DNA of 48,694 nucleotides, taken from positions 1 through 48,694 of the forward strand of contig NDWX01000013.1 of the NCBI GenBank assembly GCA_002855745.1. Direction: 5' to 3'. The notes under the pieces were generated by a model, which did no database searches, was not told the DNA's origin, and worked only from the letters and a program-made list of their open reading frames with translations. The DNA comes from Thermofilum sp. NZ13. GTDB taxonomy: Archaea; Thermoproteota; Thermoprotei; Thermofilales; Thermofilaceae. The stretch's first letter is position 1. Each line of letters opens with the position of its first letter. Shown here one piece after another: positions 8,696 through 16,363 of this stretch. The translations under genes and the position numbers were made by a program.

Positions 8696-11134
8696 GCCTC
8701 TTCTCTCGCGTCGCATCGGCCACCCTAGATCCTCCTCAACCCTCTCGATTTCGAGAGATTTTTCTAGGATTATCCTACGCTCGATGGAGGCTACGAGCTC
8801 CCTAGTGCGAACCACAACGTCGGGGTTCACGCTTATGCTGTCTATGCCGTGCCTCACAAGGAACTCTGAGAACTCAGGGTAAACGCTAGGAGCCTGTCCG
8901 CATATCGAGACTGTACGATAGCCGTAGGGCGAGTTGTGTGCCTTCTCGATGAGCATGGCTATGGCTGTGCGCACTGCTGGGTCTCTCTCGTCGAAGTACC
9001 TGGGATCTATCTTTGGAAGGATCGCAGAGTCCCTGTCCGTACCCAAGGTGAGTTGCGTTAGGTCGTTGCTTCCAATGGAGAAGCCGTCGAAGTACCTGGA
9101 GAACTCCTCCGCGAGGAAGATTATGCTCGGGACCTCCGCCATAGCCCATATCTTGAAGTCTTTGCTGCTCTCAAGCCCTTCCTCGGCAAGCAGCTTGATG
9201 AACTTCTCGGCTTCCCACAGTGTTCTGACGAAAGGCGCCATGACCCAGACGTTGCCGAGACCCATCTCGTCCCTGACCTTCTTGATCGCCTTAACCTCAA
9301 GCCTGAAGCCTTTCTCGTACTGAGGGCTGATGTACCTACTTACGCCGCGCCAGCCGAGCATCGGGTTGTCTTCCTGAGGTTCGTACTTCTCCCCGCCTTT
9401 CAGCTGCCGGTACTCGTTAGTCTTGAAGTCGCTGAAGCGCACGACGACAGGTCTCGGGTAGATTTCACGCGCAACGAGAGCTATGCCCTCTGCCATCTTG
9501 TTTACTAAGACGTCGCCTCTACCCGATTCGAGGAGGTACAGCGGGTGCTCTCCCACGTAGCTTGCCATGATGAACTCTACCCTCATTAGACCAATGCCGT
9601 CGAAGGGCAGGTCCTTGTACTCCTTGATCTTCTCGGGAACGCCCAGGTTCATGTATATCTTAGTGCCGGTAATCGGCTTCCATACTATCTCGATGGGCGC
9701 GGCCGCCGCAGCCACCTTCTCCTCCTTCTTCGCGCCCAGCAGTTCTTCTACTCTACCTTCGTAGACGACGCCGGTCCTTGCGTCTACGGTGTAATCCTTG
9801 CCGTCGACCATCAGCTTTGTAGCTTCCCTGGTCCCCACTATCGCGGGTATGCCCAGCTCCCTGCTCACTATCGCAGCGTGAGCGGTCATTCCGCCTTCAT
9901 CCGTCACTATCGCGGCTGCGATTTTCATGTAAGGCACCCAGTCGGGGTCCGTCATTTTAGTGACCAGTATGTCTCCGGGCTGCATCTTGGCTTTAGCGTC
10001 CTCGAGAGTCAAGCAGATCTTAGCTCGCCCATACGCGACACCCGGGCTAGCGGCCAGCCCTTTAACCACGGGTTTAGCCTCGGCAACGCTCTTAACAGAT
10101 ACTGCGCCAGCGCCAGCGGCCTCCTTTACGCTCCAAACAGTCTCGGGCCTTGCCTGCACAATGAACACGTTGTCCGGGAACGGGAGATCCCTGTCAACCG
10201 CCCACTCAATGTCCATGGGCCTACCGTAGTGCTGCTCGATCTTCAGTGCGAGTTCCGCGAGCCTCAGGACCTCCTCGTCAGTTAGCGAGTGCGCATTCCT
10301 CCTTTCCGGCTCAACCTCGCGCTCCACAGTCTTGCCAGTCTGAGGGTCTCTAACTAGCTCAACCTTCTTCTCGACAATGTTGCGCTGAATAATCTGCATC
10401 GTCTTCTTGTCCACAACCCACTCGTCAGGCGTCACCTTCCCGCTGACCACGGCTTCTCCTAGCCCCCAGTGGCCCTCAATAACGATCTTGTCCCTGTCGC
10501 CGGTGACGGGATGCAGTGTGAACATCACGCCGGCAGACTTTGAGTTCACCATCTTCTGCACAGCCACGCTGATCAGGACTTTCTCGTGCTCGAACCCCTT
10601 AGACTCCCTGTAGAAAATAGCCCTTGGTGTGAAGAGGCTCGACCAGCACTTCCTGACCTTGTCGATGACGTCATCTTCGCCTCGTACGTTCAGGTACGTC
10701 TCCTGCTGGCCCGCAAAACTGGCGTCAGGTAAGTCCTCGGCCGTCGCGCTGCTCCTTACGGCTACGAACTCCACCTTCTTGCCGACACGCCGGCTGAGCT
10801 CGCGGTAAGCCCTCCTGATCTCCTCCTCAATGTCCTTAGGCATAGAAACACTTTCAATGAGCTTTCTTATCTCCTTGCTAGCCTCCATGTAGTCCTCTGG
10901 CTTAGCGGCACCTGCAGGAACGCGGCTGCGCAGTATCTCGTAGATCTTGTCGCGAATCCCGGTCTCTTCAATAAACCTCTTGTAAGCGTATGCCGTCACC
11001 GCGAAGCCTGGAGGCACGGGTATTCCAGCTTTTATCATCTCACCGAGGTTAGCGTTCTTGCCGCCTACAATTGGTACATCCTCTTTGGACAGCTCCTCAA
11101 ACCACAAAATTATCTTCGTTTTCTTCTCGCTCAT
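8657..11134 (-). CDS. ppsA: Phosphoenolpyruvate synthase (pyruvate, water dikinase)
   Basis: Makes PEP from pyruvate and ATP (with AMP and phosphate), the entry step of gluconeogenesis, and may run in reverse in archaea. Domain order is normal: an ATP-grasp-like N-terminal domain starting VPIVGGKNANLGEM, with VAVRSSATAEDLPDASFAGQ; the central phosphohistidine domain GGMTAHAAIVSRELGIPAIVG (catalytic His in TAHA); and a C-terminal PEP-binding barrel with GSNDLTQLTLG and the CGQAPS loop containing the proton-donor cysteine. I chose ATG 11134 (MSEKKTKIILW), giving 825 aa, close to the family length. An upstream in-frame ATG at 11188 would add 18 non-conserved residues. The gene is convergent and overlapping with the hydrogenase protease gene. 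Confidence 0.93.
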   Translation of the reverse strand: MSEKKTKIILWFEELSKEDVPIVGGKNANLGEMIKAGIPVPPGFAVTAYAYKRFIEETGIRDKIYEILRSRVPAGAAKPEDYMEASKEIRKLIESVSMPKDIEEEIRRAYRELSRRVGKKVEFVAVRSSATAEDLPDASFAGQQETYLNVRGEDDVIDKVRKCWSSLFTPRAIFYRESKGFEHEKVLISVAVQKMVNSKSAGVMFTLHPVTGDRDKIVIEGHWGLGEAVVSGKVTPDEWVVDKKTMQIIQRNIVEKKVELVRDPQTGKTVEREVEPERRNAHSLTDEEVLRLAELALKIEQHYGRPMDIEWAVDRDLPFPDNVFIVQARPETVWSVKEAAGAGAVSVKSVAEAKPVVKGLAASPGVAYGRAKICLTLEDAKAKMQPGDILVTKMTDPDWVPYMKIAAAIVTDEGGMTAHAAIVSRELGIPAIVGTREATKLMVDGKDYTVDARTGVVYEGRVEELLGAKKEEKVAAAAAPIEIVWKPITGTKIYMNLGVPEKIKEYKDLPFDGIGLMRVEFIMASYVGEHPLYLLESGRGDVLVNKMAEGIALVAREIYPRPVVVRFSDFKTNEYRQLKGGEKYEPQEDNPMLGWRGVSRYISPQYEKGFRLEVKAIKKVRDEMGLGNVWVMAPFVRTLWEAEKFIKLLAEEGLESSKDFKIWAMAEVPSIIFLAEEFSRYFDGFSIGSNDLTQLTLGTDRDSAILPKIDPRYFDERDPAVRTAIAMLIEKAHNSPYGYRTVSICGQAPSVYPEFSEFLVRHGIDSISVNPDVVVRTRELVASIERRIILEKSLEIERVEEDLGWPMRRERRGLPKFARRVDEVE

Positions 11135-11310
11135 GTTCTCGTAAGTAGAAAGTTCATGACGATAAAAACCCAGCGTCATAAGTAGCAATACTATCCCTTT
11201 ATCCTAACAAATAGTGCTTTTTAGATTTACAAGCATGGATGCCTTAAGGGATAGTGTGTGGTGCCTTTAAGGCTAGAAAATGCTAAAATAGTCGAGCAGA
11301 AAGGGTGTAT

Positions 11311-11366
11311 ATGCCCCCAATGACCGAAAGAGCCCCGAGAGGGGCAGGTGGGAGGGGGCATTTTTC
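11311..11366 (+). ncRNA. Possible small structured RNA (double hairpin followed by T-run)
   Basis: An 8-bp outer stem (ATGCCCCC at 11311-11318 with GGGGGCAT at 11354-11361) encloses a second perfect stem-loop, GCCCC-GAGA-GGGGC, at 11332-11345. On the plus strand the outer stem runs directly into TTTTT (11361-11365). A TATA-like GCTAAAATAG at about 11282-11291 lies 20-25 bp before the stem, the right distance for an archaeal start site at its first base. No coding frame or recognised RNA family fits. It could instead be a leader structure on the opposite strand, 177 nt upstream of ppsA. Seen by eye only. Confidence 0.35.
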
Positions 11367-11420
11367 AAGCGCTTGGCACCAGGCATTCGCAGAGCTTCTA
11401 ACCATTAATTAGAGACAAGA

Positions 11421-11530
11421 GCCGGCACGCCCTTTTGAACCACCGACCTCGGGGTTATGAGCCCCGCGGGATACCTGGCTTCCCCACCCCGCTCCTGGTA
11501 GCGGGGGGTGGACTTTCAGGGCGTGCCGGC
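11421..11530 (-). tRNA. Circularly permuted initiator tRNA-Met (CAT)
   Basis: The 3' part of the tRNA precedes the 5' part. On the minus strand, 11512-11496 encodes positions 60-76 (T-stem 3' strand CCACC, acceptor CCCCGCT, A, encoded CCA). A GG linker follows at 11495-11494. Then 11493-11434 encodes positions 1-59 (AGCGGGG acceptor, D arm, anticodon stem CGGGG/CCCCG with loop CTCATAA, T-stem GGTGG, TTCAAA). Joined, they make a 77-nt initiator tRNA with A1-U72 and the GGG/CCC anticodon stem typical of initiators. The flanks form a 12-bp helix; with a 4-bp central helix and two 3-nt bulges (AGT and AAA) this is a textbook bulge-helix-bulge, and the splice points fall exactly between positions 59 and 60. 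The same permutation has been described in Thermofilum pendens, as I recall. Confidence 0.93.
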
Positions 11531-11632
11531 AGTATAGTTAATGCTAACTCCCAATTTAAATTTTTCAGTCGGGCTATCTCCGAGGAATAAAGCCGGTGAC
11601 TGGCTCAAGGCAGATAAACAGTCGCTGTGAGG

Positions 11633-11716
11633 CGCCGGGGCCGGGATTTGAACCCGGGTTCCCTTTCGGGAAGCGGATTAGCAATCCGCCGCCTTGGGCC
11701 GCTCGGCCACCCCGGC
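11633..11716 (-). tRNA. tRNA-Ser (GCT)
   Basis: The cloverleaf reads on the minus strand: acceptor GCCGGGG pairs with CCCCGGC, then discriminator G. The anticodon stem-loop GGATTGCTAATCC carries GCT. A long variable arm (TTCCCGAAAGGGAA) and T-arm CCGGGTTCAAATCCCGG complete a class II serine tRNA of 84 nt. There is no intron and no encoded CCA. It lies about 100 bp upstream of the permuted tRNA-iMet on the same strand. Confidence 0.95.
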
Positions 11717-11873
11717 TGATGATACGATATACTCAACGTTAATAAATTTTCTCTTGTCGTATCGGGATCTCTTGTTGCTTCAAATTCCTACTATAAGAGT
11801 GCAAAACGGAGATATGCCTAGTGTCTAGGTTCCCAAGTTAGGTTAAATCGGGTAGAATCTGCACGGCGCGGCA

Positions 11874-12923
11874 CTAAAGGAGAGGCGAGATTACCGGTGT
11901 TTTTCCGAACATACCGAGGTCTATCTCCTCGCCCTCGTCGGCCGGTGCCAGGATTAATCGCAAACCGATAGACTTCCTTTTAAGCTGGTGTACGCTCCAG
12001 AGGTCTCTTAGCGTGCCTAGCAGGACTGCGTCCTCGGAGGTTTCGGGGATCACTACCATGTCTAGCCCAGCGACACAGTACGTGGTGTAATTCAGTAGGT
12101 GGCTGAATCTGAGCTGACTCGTTCTCGCGAGCTCCTTTAGGCGGTTGTCCTCCGCAAGCGGAAGCATAACCTCGTTGAATCCGGTAGTTCTGACGTGGGA
12201 TGTTAAAGTTTCCAGCCTCGCGTTCAGCTCTCGTATTGCGGCAACTGTCCCCGGCAAAGTGAAAGTGACTCCGGATACCTCCTCGATGAGCGATGCCACG
12301 CTTCGATCCATCCAGGGTGAGAGCGAGAGATCTATGCCTGTAAAGTTATCGAAGCTTTCTTCTGCTTGTTTTTGCAACTCTAACAGCTTCGCTACTAGCT
12401 GGTCGCTCGGAACCTCCCTTCTGAACTCCTCCACATAGAGTAGACTCATGGTCACCCCTCTTTTCACGCTTTGAGTGGCAGGGAAGTAGGACGTTTGGAG
12501 CCGCGGTCCGAAGCTTACTGCAAAATGCGTTGCGAGGAGGTATGATTTCCCAGATATATGCCTTAAAACCCCCACTATCTTCTGATCTTGGCCTGGAGCG
12601 TACTCCACCGAGAGGAAAAGCTTCGGGTACTCTTGCAAGGCTTCGGCTACTGTTGCGGGGTCCCAGTCGGTTAAGGGTACTCCCACGTAGTTTATGCTGG
12701 CGTTTTCCGCGAGCTCTACGACGACGCGCAGGGAGCGCTCTAATTCCCGCGAGGATGCAGGAGGCAGGACGACCCTCCTGCTTAGAACCTTGTAGCTCTT
12801 TGTCTTGGTAAATGTATCGGTACTTTCGGCGAACCTGGTGATCGCTTGCTCGGCTTTGTCTCGGGAGGCGAGGTCTTCTTCTGTGAGGTGTAGCGCTACG
12901 GCGCGAATATCTATACTCGTCAA
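11874..12923 (-). CDS. DUF711 / UPF0210-like conserved protein
   Basis: A 349-aa soluble protein. The pattern of an N-terminal alpha-beta part (MTSIDIRAVALHLTEEDL), INYVGVPLTDWDP, LLATHFAVSFGPRLQTSYFPAT, and late SLSPWMDRSVASLIEE and FNEVMLPLAEDNRL suggests the DUF711 (UPF0210) family, whose members are found in many archaea and bacteria and are structurally related to glycyl-radical-type barrels; their reaction is not established. It starts at TTG 12923, where TTGA overlaps the stop of the upstream gene (12920-12923), so it is translationally coupled to the kinase-like gene at 12920-14029. The family call is from memory of motif style and is moderate. Confidence 0.55.
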   Translation of the reverse strand: MTSIDIRAVALHLTEEDLASRDKAEQAITRFAESTDTFTKTKSYKVLSRRVVLPPASSRELERSLRVVVELAENASINYVGVPLTDWDPATVAEALQEYPKLFLSVEYAPGQDQKIVGVLRHISGKSYLLATHFAVSFGPRLQTSYFPATQSVKRGVTMSLLYVEEFRREVPSDQLVAKLLELQKQAEESFDNFTGIDLSLSPWMDRSVASLIEEVSGVTFTLPGTVAAIRELNARLETLTSHVRTTGFNEVMLPLAEDNRLKELARTSQLRFSHLLNYTTYCVAGLDMVVIPETSEDAVLLGTLRDLWSVHQLKRKSIGLRLILAPADEGEEIDLGMFGKTPVISPLL

Positions 12924-14029
12924 AGCGCCCCAACCTCGCGCAGGTGGTCTAGAAGAGCGTCCACGTCTTTAAATAGCCTGGTGGTGTAGTACTCGAAAAA
13001 GGGGCTGGATTCCTCGAAGGGGAATATCGCGTAGACATTCTTGTTGTGAGTATAACCGTACTTTATCTCGCTGAGAACCCCAGGTGACAGAACCTTCGTC
13101 GGGTAGAACACTATAATCATATCGCTCTGGTTTATCAGCTGGTAATCCCTCACTACAATTTGGTCTTTTATGTCGCCCACAGCGTCTAGTATCTCCTTAA
13201 CCTTAATCTCCCCAACGCGCCCGTCAACTTCCACTTCAACTGTTTCTTTACCTTTAGCGACGGCTTCGTAAGCCCAATCGATCAGAACTGAGTCCTCGAT
13301 CGATATAGGGTCGAATACCACCACGCCGCTGTCTTTCAGCTTCTGCTTGACTTCGTCCTTCTCTTTCCACACCTCCGGATTACCCTTTACGTGCGTGATC
13401 GGGTAGCTGAGATAGGCCTTCGGCAAGGGTTTACTCCCCGACTTACGAGCAGCCTCGACTTTGAATAGTATTCTTTCAAGCATGGATGGATCCTCACGGC
13501 GCGGAAACAGGTAGAAAGGCTTCCGCTGATATTCCGCAAGCATCCTAGTGATGAAAGCCTCCTCGTCCCTCCAGACAAGCACCTCCTTCAGCGTGAGCCT
13601 TCCGCTCCACGCGCTGTCGTGGAGAAGGTTTAGGTACACACTATGCGCGTTATCGATCACGTTTATGTACACATCTGGGTTCAGAGCGTTCACGTAATGG
13701 AAGTTGAACGCGTGCATTAGGTGCTTTTTCCACCGAAAGCAGACGTGGGTACTTATGCTCACAGCACTTCCCGCTGAGCGGAGACCTTCAACCTCTTTCA
13801 GGATGTCCTCGAACGTCGCGGCCCTTAGGTAGTCTAACGCGAGGGGATCCATGTCGAGAATCTTACCGTCTGGAATCTGAATTCCCAGATCGCTGGATTT
13901 TTTATACATCCTTGTCCCCACGTCTATTATCTTCAACGCGTCGTTTCTCGACTGAACTTCTTTGAGTAGACTGAGGCGGCCGCTACCGCTAATGCCCGTT
14001 ACGAACGAAACTAAGGCTTCACCGCTCAT
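12920..14029 (-). CDS. Fusion of adenylate-kinase-like P-loop domain and nucleoside 2-deoxyribosyltransferase-like domain
   Basis: A 369-aa protein in two parts. Residues 1-200 look like a nucleotide kinase: VSFVTGISGSGRLSLLKEV is a modified P-loop (GxxGSGR where G-K-S/T is usual, so the P-loop lysine appears to be missing), followed by IDVGTRMYK and VSISTHVCFRWKK. Residues 200-369 (KAYLSYPITHVKGNPEVW, VVFDPISIEDS, INQSDMIIVFYPTKVLSPGV, KNVYAIFPFEE) resemble nucleoside 2-deoxyribosyltransferase-like proteins, where the aspartate in SDMIIV marks a nucleoside-binding fold. A nucleotide salvage or sensing role is possible. The start is ATG 14029, 16 bp after the secretion ATPase stop, so it may be part of the same transcript. 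The loss of the P-loop lysine suggests the kinase half may bind rather than catalyse. Confidence 0.6.
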   Translation of the reverse strand: MSGEALVSFVTGISGSGRLSLLKEVQSRNDALKIIDVGTRMYKKSSDLGIQIPDGKILDMDPLALDYLRAATFEDILKEVEGLRSAGSAVSISTHVCFRWKKHLMHAFNFHYVNALNPDVYINVIDNAHSVYLNLLHDSAWSGRLTLKEVLVWRDEEAFITRMLAEYQRKPFYLFPRREDPSMLERILFKVEAARKSGSKPLPKAYLSYPITHVKGNPEVWKEKDEVKQKLKDSGVVVFDPISIEDSVLIDWAYEAVAKGKETVEVEVDGRVGEIKVKEILDAVGDIKDQIVVRDYQLINQSDMIIVFYPTKVLSPGVLSEIKYGYTHNKNVYAIFPFEESSPFFEYYTTRLFKDVDALLDHLREVGAL

Positions 14030-14045
14030 TCCCCGGCACCCTCCC

Positions 14046-16016
14046 CTACTTGAGGTTCAGCCGTTTAACTAAGGCTTCTCCCTCATTAGACAACTTGTAG
14101 CCTATCGTGGGTCTCCCTTCCACGTAAATTAGAGTGGGTATAATGAGCCGCTTCCCGCTCAGTTCCCCTACAGCCTTCACGAACGCTTCCCTTGGGAGAG
14201 AAGTAAGCGAGAGAACCGAGGCGTGATCTCCCTCACCCCCGAGAATCGCGAGAGCCCTCAGCACGGCCATGCTCTCGTTGCTGATGTTTAAAGCTATATC
14301 GACGGCTGGCTTTTCGTTGCTTGCCTCTGAGGGGGGCCGCTGTATGGTAGAGGGCGGCTTCGCGATCACGGGTGTGGCGCTGACTGCCGTGGGTCTTGGG
14401 GTGACTTCGACCTCCACCTTGGGCGCGACTCTAATGGGCTGAGGCAGTGCGTTGATCTCTTTTAGTTCGGTGTAAGCTGTTGAGTAGACCTCTTCGGGGT
14501 AGGTGCAGTACTTATTAATGTACGTGAAAACCTCCTTCGTCTCCTTTATACCCTTAACCTGCATCCACCGTAGCACTACACGCCTACGCTCAATCTCCCT
14601 GTAGAGATCCTCTACTCTCTTGCCTGTCCTCTCCGCGATGAGGCGCAGATGGTAGCTCTCCGCGACAACCCTATGGACATCCTTAGCCGGATCCCACCTC
14701 ACAACCTCCCTGTACTTCTCGTAGTCCTCCACCTCCCAAACATGCTTTACTCTCCTGGCAAACCCCCCGCTTGGGAGGATGGTCCTCTCGGTCATTATAG
14801 CGATGTTCAGGGAGGGGATGTACGCCGGGGACACGTCCATGGGCGGGCTAGTGAGCCGTTTAACGGCTCGGTCGAGCGAGTCCGCGTGCATCGTGGACAT
14901 GCCGCCGTGCCCCGTGCTCATGGCCTGGAAGAGCACGAAGGCTTCGTCGCCTCTCACCTCCCCCACGATGATGTAGTCTGGTCTGTACCTCAGTGACACC
15001 TTCACGAGGTCATAGAGCGATATCTCCCCCACTTTGGACTCCCCAAGCCCGTAGCTCTCCCTGCTGACCAGCTGAACCCAGTTCTCGTGCGGTAGGTTGA
15101 GCTCGGGGGTCTCTTCAATGGTCACGATCTTGAAACCTGGCTTGAAGAAGTTTGCAATCGCGTTCAGCAAAGTCGTCTTGCCAGCGGCGGTGGCGCCTAT
15201 AACCATTAGCGTCATTCTGTTCTCGAGCATAACCCAAAGGTAGGCCGCAGTCCAGTCGTCGAGGTTACCGCTCTCAATCATCTCTACGATGGAAAGCGGC
15301 TTCTCGCGGAACTTCCTTATTGTGAACGTGCTCCCCCTCGGCGAGACCTCCTCACCGTACGTCGCAGCCAGCCTGTGCCTACCGGGAAGCATGGCGTCAA
15401 CTATGGGAAATGCCGCTGAAATGTGCTTCCCAGACATGTGTGCCAGTTTAACTATGAACTCACGGAGGTAGTCCCTGCTCCTGAAAACAATGTTGGTTGG
15501 TATGCTCTCGTAGTCCCTGTGCCATACGTGTATGGCCCTGTCGACGCCGTCGCAGCTAATGTCCTCGAGCTTGTAGTCCCTCATGAGGACCTCTATCGGA
15601 CCGTAGCCTACCAGGTCTCGCTCTATGTAGTACAGAACCTTACCCCAGCTCTCCTCGCTGATGCCCCTGAGCGACCCCTTGTATTTCTCGGCGAGCCTCT
15701 TGGCCTCTTCCACAACGTGCTGCCTAAGGTCGACGTCGAACGATGCAGGTGGTTCCAGCTCGACGCTGAGGATATCTATCAGCTTTTCCACGGCCTTCCT
15801 CTCCTCCTCTGTCAGCTGAACCTCTTCTACGAAGTAGGCCCGCTGGTTGCCTGCCTCGGGTATCTCCACGATCTTAACTTTAGCGAAAGGCTCCACCACC
15901 CAGTACTCGTCGATGACTTTGTAATCCTCCCTTACGGGCAAGTAGATTACATTCTCCTCGATTTTTTCTTCGGCTGAGCCCCTGCTCTTAGCCTTCTTAG
16001 CTTTGCCTTTAGGCAT
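14046..16016 (-). CDS. Type II/IV secretion ATPase (GspE/VirB11-like, archaeal pilus motor)
   Basis: A cytoplasmic hexameric ATPase that drives assembly of type IV-like pili or related surface structures. It has Walker A IGATAAGKTTLLNAI (near residue 275), an Asp-box-like TIEETPELNLPHENW, Walker B and His-box region IIVGEVRGDEAFVLFQAMSTGHGGMSTMHADS. The N-terminal 180 residues carry the usual regulatory part. The C-terminal 80 residues (SNESMAVLRALAILGGEGDH to NEGEALVKRLNLK) look like an added winged-helix domain, after a Pro-rich linker near residue 540. I chose ATG 16016: a TATA-like AATAAATACTG at 16040-16050 makes GTG 16034 too close. Its membrane partner (TadC-like) is divergent at 19658 beyond the TnpB block. 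No prepilin or peptidase gene is in the window. Confidence 0.9.
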   Translation of the reverse strand: MPKGKAKKAKSRGSAEEKIEENVIYLPVREDYKVIDEYWVVEPFAKVKIVEIPEAGNQRAYFVEEVQLTEEERKAVEKLIDILSVELEPPASFDVDLRQHVVEEAKRLAEKYKGSLRGISEESWGKVLYYIERDLVGYGPIEVLMRDYKLEDISCDGVDRAIHVWHRDYESIPTNIVFRSRDYLREFIVKLAHMSGKHISAAFPIVDAMLPGRHRLAATYGEEVSPRGSTFTIRKFREKPLSIVEMIESGNLDDWTAAYLWVMLENRMTLMVIGATAAGKTTLLNAIANFFKPGFKIVTIEETPELNLPHENWVQLVSRESYGLGESKVGEISLYDLVKVSLRYRPDYIIVGEVRGDEAFVLFQAMSTGHGGMSTMHADSLDRAVKRLTSPPMDVSPAYIPSLNIAIMTERTILPSGGFARRVKHVWEVEDYEKYREVVRWDPAKDVHRVVAESYHLRLIAERTGKRVEDLYREIERRRVVLRWMQVKGIKETKEVFTYINKYCTYPEEVYSTAYTELKEINALPQPIRVAPKVEVEVTPRPTAVSATPVIAKPPSTIQRPPSEASNEKPAVDIALNISNESMAVLRALAILGGEGDHASVLSLTSLPREAFVKAVGELSGKRLIIPTLIYVEGRPTIGYKLSNEGEALVKRLNLK

Positions 16017-16034
16017 TCTATGTCTTTTCCGCAC

Positions 16035-16363
16035 GGAACAGTATTTATTACTAACCCTACCGGCTCCTCGCGAGCACTAAACATTAATTTCGAAGACTTA
16101 CAGTATAATGATCACATGGTTTCGCTGGACGGCTTGGCGGCCGCGCCTGGCTCATCCACCCCTTCACTGATCCGGGGCCCCCTCTTCGGGGTACTCATGG
16201 GCTCCGCGCCTTCGGCCCGCCCCGCCACCTTGCTTGGGCTGTGCGGCGGGGCTCCGCCTCGGCGCCTCGAATCGCCTCTTCACACCGCGCGCGGCACCCG
16301 GCAAGCGGCTCATCGCTGTGTCGCCGTGCCGGGAACTGGGGCCGGGGCCCGCACGTCGCTGGG
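16035..16363. other. Intergenic region: ATPase promoter, then GC-rich segment downstream of tnpB (possible omega-RNA / right end)
   Basis: 16035-16125 is ordinary AT-rich DNA with the ATPase promoter. From about 16130 the sequence switches abruptly to very high GC and continues into the tnpB 3' end. It holds a perfect 8-bp stem, GCCCCGCC (16219-16226) with GGCGGGGC (16245-16252), and a run of short G/C palindromes. In TnpB elements the guide RNA (omega-RNA/reRNA) is made from the 3' end of tnpB and the DNA just beyond it, so this segment on the minus strand is the natural candidate. No coding frame with protein-like composition was seen. Confidence 0.4.

Noticed and set aside
11421-11530. An ordinary intron-containing elongator tRNA-Met
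   Set aside because: Read in linear order no proper acceptor or T-arm forms, and the outer 12-13-bp stem is too long. Permuted order gives a complete initiator tRNA and an exact splice motif.
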